Source of the DNA: Owenia fusiformis
Taxonomy: Eukaryota > Annelida > Polychaeta > Sabellida > Oweniidae
Reading direction: 5' to 3'
Assembly: GCA_903813345.2 (NCBI GenBank)
Contig: CAIIXF020000011.1
Coordinates: 1,946,571 to 2,010,570 of the forward strand
DNA length: 64,000 nucleotides
Shown: positions 60,201 through 64,000 of the stretch, in pieces
Position numbering within the stretch: the first letter of the stretch is position 1
Layout: the number at the start of each line of letters is the position of its first letter
The notes under the pieces: model-generated
Told to the model about the DNA's origin: nothing
Database searches by the model: none
Seen by the model: the letters and a program-made list of their open reading frames with translations, nothing else
Program-made: the position numbers and the translations under genes

Positions 60201-63200
60201 TTCTATGGCATATGGTAATTGAATGCATTGTGCATATGGTAACATCAATATATTCATTTAAAAGAAACTATGGAATTTTTCTGTATGCTATTACTGTTTG
60301 TAAACAGTTGCAGATACGGCTTTTGTTTATATGCATATAGCCTAATTTGAATAATTTTCAGAAATATGTGTTGCTCAGGAGATGGGGCTTCTATTTTTAT
60401 TGTTGATATCAAATTGTATGTACATTTTATTGTATGTTTGTACATTTAATTGTATGTTTGTGATGTATCCTACATTGAACTGTTATATTTATAGTCTTCT
60501 ATCAAGACCTGTGTTCCCCCCCCCCCTCCCTCGTCCTGTCTCTTTCTAAAAGAGTGGTCCAAACAAGGCTCTGATAGGGGCAGGTTTCCAGAGGGGGTTA
60601 CCATGGGTTACTAGGAAGGGGGGGGGGGGTCATTAGAAGAGTGTTATGAGGGAGTTATTAGAGGTGGACTTACCAGAGGTGAGATTACCCTGGGGGATTT
60701 TAGCAAGAGGGAGTTAACCAAGAGAGAGACTACCAAGAGAGAGATTGAGGGAGATTGCTAGAAGGGGTCACTAGAGGGGGTTACTAGAGGTGGACTTACC
60801 AGAGGTGAGATTAACCTTGGGGAGATTAGCAAGAGGGAGTTAACCAAGGGAGAGATCACCAAGAAGGAGACTACCAAGAGAGAGATTGAGGGAGATTGCG
60901 AGATTACCAAGGGGAGGCTACCAGGGAAAGTAACCAAAGTTGAGGTATAAAGGGAGGTCACAAGAGGAGAATGTCAGAGAGAGATTGCTAGAAGGGGGTC
61001 ACTAGAGGGGGGCTACGAGAGGCATATTTACCAGAGGAGAGATTACCAAGGGGGAGATTGCAAGAGGGGGGCTACTAGAGGGGGGCTACCAGGCTTGAGA
61101 CAAGACAAACATGTATGATCATGTTTTCATATTTGTAGGCTATGATGTATCCCTATGTTGGTGGTGGCCCTATTTACAATGTTATGTACAGACAGGGCGC
61201 TCTCACAGAAAAGCCTGCATTTTTCAAAATTTCTGTTTTACATTAGTCTTTGGAAAAAAGTTAAGAAAAAATTCAATCGGATGTTTTCTGTAAATCAACA
61301 CTTACAATCAATCTTTTGAAAAATAATTCAGTATTTTTTGTAAAATGGGGCTATAATGAATGATAGCCAAATGTGTCAGCCTAAGTTTCAGCTTAATGTT
61401 TCAGCTTAATGGTTTTTGGCACATCTACTGCATGTTAGGTGGTGGTGCTATATAAATGTTACACTTACTGATTACACGCCCTAATTATGCCTTGATCACA
61501 TTTGCACAGATCCATCGCCTGGCGCCCGGCTGATTGAGTGCTTTGTTCAATATTGTATTCAATTTTGAACAAAATACTCAATCGGCGGAATGCCGTAGTG
61601 AAAATCGGAGCAAATGTGACCAAGGCATAACTCCCTTAATTCATTATAATGAGGGTAGGTTCCCATCATTCCCTCATAATAAATTTCAAGATAGGTCAAA
61701 GGAGGTTTACGTAACTTATGTGTTAGTCTGCAAAACATGGCATGGACTTTAATTTCACTAGAGTTACATTAAAGATAATTGTGATATCTAATCAGAAATG
61801 GAATATCTTAACACACCTTCTGCCTATGAGAAATTAACAGTTATTCCACAGCGGACTCTCAAAAAGCTATTAAACTACATTTGAGGTGGTTAAGATTCTG
61901 CCATAAAACTATCTAAAGGTCATAGAGGAGTGTCTCAAAGTAATTGGAATCGTGGGTGAAATTAGCCTACTAAGAGCATTATACCAAGAGACCTAAATGC
62001 AATTATAAAGGTGAAATTTAAAAGATCAACAGGTAATATATATAGGGTAATCATATCTTATGCCTGGGTCACATTTGCTTCGATCCGGCACCCGGCTGAT
62101 TGAGTGTTTTGTTCGATATTGTATTCAATTAGTATAGTAATGTTCTTGTTACTATGGAGATCTCATCAAGCCAGAGTCCAATCAGTGGAGAGGGTTGTGT
62201 CAATGTTGGCCACTCCTGGACAGTTCCGTCGTGATTGTATAATTACTTTTGATATAGAGGTTAAATCTCAGCATGATAGCTAAATCAAATTCTGGACAGT
62301 AAAAACATCAGGGAAAATTAGGCTAAAAGGGGTATTTTACTAACTTAGGGACTATCATTTCTGTCACCAAACAAATTATTTGAAACGTTAAATCCACACC
62401 ATATTCCACGGCAAGTTTATAAAATGTTATGACGTTATCTATGGGAGAAGAACGGAGGCCAAACTCTTTGTTTGTATTTGGACTGATTTTTGTGTTAGTT
62501 TATTTTTCAGGATATTTTTGATAATACAGCTCTGAATTTGATTTTAATTCCAGATTAATGGCCCAATAACCCAGATGCGAGTAGAAATACGTCATTAAAA
62601 ATTCAAAATTCAGTCAAAGTAATATCATATTTGAAATCTACATGTAAAATTACATCTAGAAAAGTGGTTTTAAACAGTATTTATCAACTTTGAAAAATTA
62701 CTTTTCTTTGAAAATGTGACTTCTAGCTCGGGGAGATTCCCCATAGACCCCATGCTATAAAATCACAAAGAATGAAATATCTTTTATTTTAGTGGACAGA
62801 TAATATTTTGCTTTACTGGACATATTTTCATTAGTATAAGTATTAGACACATAAGGGTTATATGAAAATTGAGCCACTTATAATTGATAATATTCAAGTT
62901 TAAGGGAACTTTCTTATATACCTGCCATGTTAATTGACCCGAATCAGCCACCTGGTGGTGAAACTGGTAACTACCTACTCGCATTTGGGTAATTACATAG
63001 AGGCATAAAGAGAGGCATAAAATGGAGGCATATATAGAGGCATATACTACTTTAAGTAGAACACAACTAAGTACCTGATTTTTTTCTTTTTCAGAATTAA
63101 AATGATTTTGTTTTATTTTCAGCTTGACAATAGGATATTTCAGTTTTATATCTTTCATCATGTGATGTACGTGATCTGCCTGTTTCTAATAATTAAGTGC

Positions 63201-63683
63201 AAAACTTAATTTTACATGCTTTGGTCCTAATATGTTATCTTTTTAACATGGTGCAAAAAGATTTTTTCATGTCACACGTGTTTATCACATTTTTAACAGG
63301 GTTTCGCACCTGGTTGCCAGGGAGATCATTGATTTTTATTATCATTTATCATATGATAATCTTTTTCAGTATTTTATTCTTTTTACATCAAAAATCAAAT
63401 TCATAATTAAAATAAGATAAGTCTGTTCATTCAATCAATTGTACTGTACATTCTTATATTGATAAAATACCGATTCTCAGAGCTCTCTGTTTTCTAAAGC
63501 TCTCTTTTTCAAACTCTCTATTTTGTATTACTCTCTATTATTTTCTAAAACTCTATTTTTTACAGGAGAATAAACTTGGGGATATATGCTTCTCACTCCG
63601 ATACGTGCCGACAGCCGGCAAATTGACAATAGTCATTCTTGAAGCCAAAAACCTGAAGAAAATGGACGTTGGTGGTCTTTCAG
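36299..63683 (+). CDS. Syt1: Synaptotagmin-1 (N-terminus, transmembrane, C2A, start of C2B; partial)
   Basis: Coding exons: 36321-36507, 41901-42073, 53036-53161, 56941-57108, then either 57616-57786 or 57845-58012, then 63566-63683. All have GT-AG borders and compatible phases. The product has a short luminal N-terminus, one membrane helix (about 65-87), a Cys/Lys-rich palmitoylation-type segment, an acidic linker and C2A with the Ca2+-binding Asp residues. C2B begins as [17 protein letters not shown]; the rest of C2B lies off the right edge. Synaptotagmin-1 is the Ca2+ sensor for fast vesicle exocytosis in neurons. An acceptor at 36297-36298 means at least one upstream non-coding exon exists, not located. 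Confidence 0.95.
36321..36507 (+). CDS. Syt1: Syt1 coding exon 1 (luminal N-terminus)
   Basis: The exon begins at 36299 after TTTTAG. ATG at 36321 is directly preceded by an in-frame TAG, which fixes the start. 62 codons plus one base, rich in Ala, Gly, Glu and Thr ([19 protein letters not shown]), ending [10 protein letters not shown] at donor GTAAGT. The donor begins a tandem array. Confidence 0.92.
36502..36640 (+). repeat. 20-bp array copied from the exon 1 donor junction
   Basis: Unit TGCCTTGTGAGTACATTAAA, period exactly 20 (starts 36502, 36522, 36542, 36562, 36582, 36602, then 36628 after a 6-bp insertion). The first unit is the real exon end plus donor (TGCCTT|GTAAGT). Four later units carry the strong donor GTGAGT. 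Confidence 0.93.
37154..37350 (+). mobile_element. MITE family 1 copy with perfect ends and target duplication
   Basis: CAGGCCCGTAGCCAG to CTGGCTACGGGCCTG (15-bp perfect inverted ends), 5-bp duplication ATAAC (37149-37153, 37351-37355). Interior has CATGCAGTTTTTCACCATTC. Non-coding, 197 bp. Confidence 0.93.
37360..39510. other. Syt1 intron sequence with repeats
   Basis: 38160-38345 is repeat family E. 38870-39055 is an unusual GC-richer block with repeated GCACCGTTTCAGCACCGAAA-like words. Otherwise nothing recognised. Confidence 0.5.
39516..39642. repeat. 12-bp tandem repeat
   Basis: About ten units of AACCAACCATTG / AACTAACCATTG. Confidence 0.93.
39650..41070. other. Syt1 intron, no feature
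   Basis: AT-rich; no exon recognised. Confidence 0.5.
41073..41900 (+). repeat. 69-bp array of duplicated 3' splice junctions before the Syt1 transmembrane exon
   Basis: Twelve units with exact 69-bp spacing (GGCAATCATC block at 41082, 41151, 41220 ... 41841), leading into the true exon at 41901. Each unit is about 35 bp of intron (ending TTCTTTACTTCCAG) plus 34 bp matching the true exon start (TGCCTATGTGGGCAATCATC and on to GGGATAGT). Ten units (exon-like starts 41211, 41280, 41349, 41418, 41487, 41556, 41625, 41694, 41763, 41832) keep the acceptor AG; the unit at 41142 has AT, and the first is degraded. Read in the exon frame, nearly all units meet TAA. Because 69 is a multiple of three, long artefact frames appear on both strands. 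Confidence 0.96.
41901..42073 (+). CDS. Syt1: Syt1 coding exon 2 (transmembrane segment)
   Basis: 173 bp after TTTCAG, donor GTAGGT. It encodes [20 protein letters not shown] and continues through a [17 protein letters not shown] segment (seven Cys at about 81-92, likely palmitoylated) to [16 protein letters not shown]. The true exon departs from the array copies after GGGATAGT. Confidence 0.96.
42185..42500. repeat. Tandem repeat after the transmembrane exon
   Basis: Units of about 54 bp built from GTCTTGGTATTTATGCAATT, TAAGGTTGTC and TTAGGATATTTATGGTA. Starts about 110 bp after the exon 2 donor but is not obviously derived from it. Confidence 0.88.
42510..44030. other. Syt1 intron with G/C-run repeat
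   Basis: 43355-43565 has C- and G-runs (CCAGGGGGTGG ... GGCACCCATTGC ... CTCTGGCTATGCC), probably another degraded MITE. No exons recognised. Confidence 0.45.
44036..44276. repeat. 20-bp minisatellite, reverse arm
   Basis: About 12 units of CTAGCATGTGATCTGATCTT. This is the reverse complement of the unit in the array at 44545-45325. Confidence 0.95.
44545..45325. repeat. 20-bp minisatellite, forward arm
   Basis: Nearly 40 units of AGATCAGATCACATGCTAGA with small changes. Inverted relative to 44036-44276, with about 270 bp between. Confidence 0.96.
45330..47085. other. Syt1 intron with a reversed, degraded MITE
   Basis: 46448-46610 is MITE family 1 in reverse (CAGGGCCATAGCCTG, ATTTTGGCCCAAAATAT, TCAAAATGGTGAAAAACTTC) with a long G run. 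The remainder shows no exon. Confidence 0.55.
47090..47574. repeat. Palindrome families B and C, compound copy
   Basis: 47090-47228: 139-bp hairpin (GGATACAGGGAATATCCC ... GGGATATTCCATGTATCC, centre GGGACCGAAGGGACCGAGGG). 47235-47268 and 47537-47570: outer inverted arms TATCTCATACTTGAGTGGG / CCCACTCAAGTATGAGATA. Between them, 47437-47515, GAGCGGGATAGATATA-type family C palindromes. Confidence 0.8.
47595..48000. repeat. Degenerate repeat around GAGGTGTTCACATTCTGATA
   Basis: Loose units of 25-30 bp (GAGGTGTTCACATTCTGATA, ACCTTT), decaying to the right. Confidence 0.8.
48190..48790. repeat. About 125-bp tandem repeat
   Basis: Four to five units sharing AATCAATCATTCTTGGTACT, TTGCCCATTTTG, AGCTATGAGTCAGAATAGCT and AACAAATATACATGTT. 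Confidence 0.88.
48840..49300. repeat. 54-bp tandem repeat, about nine units
   Basis: Unit GTGGCATTTGGATGAGAGAT, TTTGTTGTATTCTGAACACT, TTTTGAATGTCCCA. 54 is a multiple of three, which explains the 185-codon minus-strand frame (repeating [18 protein letters not shown]). Not treated as a gene. Confidence 0.95.
49310..53035. other. Syt1 intron, mostly featureless
   Basis: 50160-50255 is a short reverse copy of repeat family E. Otherwise AT-rich intron; no exon recognised. Confidence 0.5.
53036..53161 (+). CDS. Syt1: Syt1 coding exon 3 (acidic linker, start of C2A)
   Basis: 126 bp, phase 0 on both sides, after CCTTGCAG, donor GTATGT. Encodes [20 protein letters not shown] and on to [17 protein letters not shown], the first C2A beta strand. 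The VQPD(L/M)EEL wording is shared with protostome synaptotagmin-1. Confidence 0.95.
53880..55215. repeat. Long degenerate inverted duplication with coding-like arms
   Basis: The arms 53880-54400 and 54700-55215 are reverse complements of each other, roughly three quarters identical, in several blocks (e.g. CCCTATAGTTTGTC, AGTCATATAAATCNGACC, TTGGATATTTATTTTTT, TTAATCTTACCTTAGNCA). Each arm, read away from the centre, shows a CTAAG|GTAAG donor-like site and, after CAG, a coding-like stretch. The left arm (minus strand) reads [14 protein letters not shown] and [20 protein letters not shown]. The right arm is broken by stops. I do not recognise the protein. Confidence 0.6.
55321..55463. mobile_element. 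Palindromic MITE family 3, copy 1
   Basis: 143 bp. ATGGCTTGGTCACATTTGCT at the left pairs with AGCAAATGTGACCCAGGCAT at the right, with a second inner inverted repeat around TTGAATACAATATTGAAC. Flanked by TA on both sides. Confidence 0.82.
55470..56560. other. Syt1 intron, no feature
   Basis: No exon recognised; the 75-codon frame at 56184-56411 lacks splice or family support. Confidence 0.45.
56567..56940 (+). repeat. About 20-bp array against the C2A acceptor
   Basis: Units of GTTTTAACATGTGATATTTT before and after the MITE at 56647-56852, ending in the true acceptor TATTTTTAG at 56940. The T-rich units extend the polypyrimidine tract. Confidence 0.8.
56647..56852 (+). mobile_element. MITE family 2, complete copy with target duplication
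   Basis: 206 bp. Ends CAGTGATCTCCCTAG and CTTGGGAGATAACTG, inverted. 5-bp duplication CATGT (56642-56646 and 56853-56857). Inserted into the array 88 bp from the C2A acceptor. CAG...CTG ends and 5-bp duplications are shared with MITE family 1. Confidence 0.9.
56941..57108 (+). CDS. Syt1: Syt1 coding exon 4 (first half of C2A)
   Basis: 168 bp, phase 0 on both sides. [20 protein letters not shown] then [20 protein letters not shown], ending [13 protein letters not shown]. It carries the first two Ca2+-ligand Asp residues (at about 177 and 183) and the C2A polybasic KKKK strand. Its donor (AAG|GTAATG) begins a tandem array. Confidence 0.97.
57089..57345 (+). repeat. 20-bp array copied from the C2A exon donor junction
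   Basis: Unit AATGAATTTGTTTTCAAGGT, exact 20-bp period. The true exon end is the first member (TTTTCAAG|GT at 57101-57110), followed by 11 copies at 57121 to 57321. Nine keep TTTTCAAGGT exactly, one is TTTTTAAGGT, one has lost the GT (57221). Reading past the true donor meets TAA within 21 bases. Confidence 0.96.
57616..57786 (+). CDS. Syt1: Syt1 alternative exon 5a (second half of C2A)
   Basis: 171 bp, phase 0, after TTTTGCAG, donor [26 protein letters not shown] then [20 protein letters not shown], ending [14 protein letters not shown]. All three remaining Ca2+-ligand Asp of C2A loop 3 (DFDRFSKHD) are present. Joins in frame to exon 4 and exon 6. Confidence 0.96.
57845..58012 (+). CDS. Syt1: Syt1 alternative exon 5b (second half of C2A)
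   Basis: 168 bp, phase 0, after TCTTTTAG, donor [26 protein letters not shown] then [20 protein letters not shown], ending [13 protein letters not shown]. Clearly homologous to exon 5a, with the same Ca2+ ligands. Including both exons would duplicate strands of one C2 fold, so they are almost surely mutually exclusive. The intron between them is 58 bp. Confidence 0.93.
58013..59140. other. Syt1 intron, no feature
   Basis: Poly-C run at about 58228, poly-G at about 59070; no exon recognised. Confidence 0.45.
59148..59481. repeat. Tandem duplication, about 169-bp unit
   Basis: Two copies from CTGACAAATCGCAATTTC (59152) and CTGACAAATCTCAATTTC (59321), both ending ATCCCCTGGAATGCAAC and a CCCCCACA run. 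Confidence 0.9.
60545..61095. repeat. Purine-rich degenerate minisatellite
   Basis: GGGAGATTACCAAGAGGGAG, GATTGCTAGAAGGGGGTCAC and related units over 550 bp, strongly G/A-biased on the plus strand. Confidence 0.85.
61487..61628. mobile_element. Palindromic MITE family 3, copy 2
   Basis: ATGCCTTGATCACATTTGCA ... GCAAATGTGACCAAGGCAT, inverted in orientation relative to copy 1 and with the same inner TTCAATATTGTATTCAA core. Confidence 0.8.
62059..62132. mobile_element. Palindromic MITE family 3, half copy
   Basis: ATGCCTGGGTCACATTTGCT, GGCTGATTGAGTGTTTTGTT and GTATTCAATT, then abruptly ends at the centre. Confidence 0.7.
63480..63565 (+). repeat. Short array in the polypyrimidine tract of the C2B acceptor
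   Basis: About six loose units of CTCTCTATTTTCTAAA lead into the acceptor TTTTTTACAG at 63565. Confidence 0.65.
63566..63683 (+). CDS. Syt1: Syt1 coding exon 6 (C2A-C2B linker and start of C2B)
   Basis: 118 bp, phase 0 in, phase 1 out, donor [26 protein letters not shown] then [19 protein letters not shown]. The next codon (Asp of SDPYVK, a C2B Ca2+ ligand) is split with an exon beyond the window. Confidence 0.96.
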
Positions 63684-64000
63684 GTATTTATAGCTATTTC
63701 AAGGGGTCTTTCTCCCCTCAATTACCTTTGCAAACTCTTGAGACTTGTCTACAAAAGTAGACATATTTTGAATTTTTCTGAGATAATATTTCGTTTAGTT
63801 TGTTACAGTCCTGAACACAACATACAGAAAAATAGACAAGAAATTTTAGCTTTTTCTGTGGCAGTGTACCAGACTGCCTTGCAATATATAATTGATCAAT
63901 TTCCAGAACATTGATAAAAAATTATAAAGATTGGTTTGATATATAGTTTTGAAGTTAATATGGAATTTGTTATAATTCTTCTGATAAACTCATTGAAATA

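Overview
The window is animal (metazoan) nuclear DNA: AT-rich, intron-rich, with canonical GT-AG exons and dense interspersed and tandem repeats. It carries parts of two conserved genes. The 5' part of a DDX18/Has1-type DEAD-box RNA helicase gene lies on the minus strand (1-9986). Most of a synaptotagmin-1 gene, up to the start of C2B, lies on the plus strand (36299-63683, running off the right edge). The synaptotagmin wording ([15 protein letters not shown], juxtamembrane VQPDLEEL) suggests a marine invertebrate, probably lophotrochozoan/mollusc-like. Hemichordate, echinoderm or cephalochordate cannot be excluded by eye.

Layout. 1-10.0 kb: nine DDX18 exons whose reading phases all agree. The first intron holds a 795-bp tandem duplication, and one copy is interrupted by a TTAA-flanked element that itself carries a second TTAA-flanked foldback element. 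9.98-10.8 kb: a compact, possibly bidirectional promoter with ETS- and YY1-like sites, and three possible first exons of an unrecognised divergent gene. 11.05-18.97 kb: a three-level nest that can be fully resolved: a small MITE (5-bp duplication GTCTA), hit at its last three bases by a PIF/Harbinger-type element (duplication CTG), which was hit by a 5.4-kb Ty3/gypsy-type LTR retrotransposon with two identical 159-bp LTRs, a 5-bp duplication ATGTG and open gag and pol frames. 19-36.3 kb: no convincing genes; MITEs, a tRNA-derived SINE and several minisatellites. 36.3-63.7 kb: synaptotagmin-1 with very long introns.

The most unusual signal is in synaptotagmin-1. Tandem arrays derived from the gene's own splice junctions sit directly against true splice sites: twelve 69-bp units upstream of the transmembrane exon (ten keep an intact acceptor AG plus the first 34 exon bases), a 20-bp donor-junction array after the first coding exon, and a 20-bp donor-junction array after the first C2A exon. 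Two more true acceptors are preceded by short tandem arrays. Separately, the second half of C2A is encoded by two homologous exons (57616-57786 and 57845-58012) only 58 bp apart, both in phase with the neighbouring exons: a classic arrangement for mutually exclusive splicing. The versions differ by an Arg/Glu swap next to the last Ca2+-binding Asp.

A second theme is palindromic repeats. Several foldback families recur through the window, and within each copy the two arms match each other better than they match other copies. All assignments come from reading the sequence; no database search was run.
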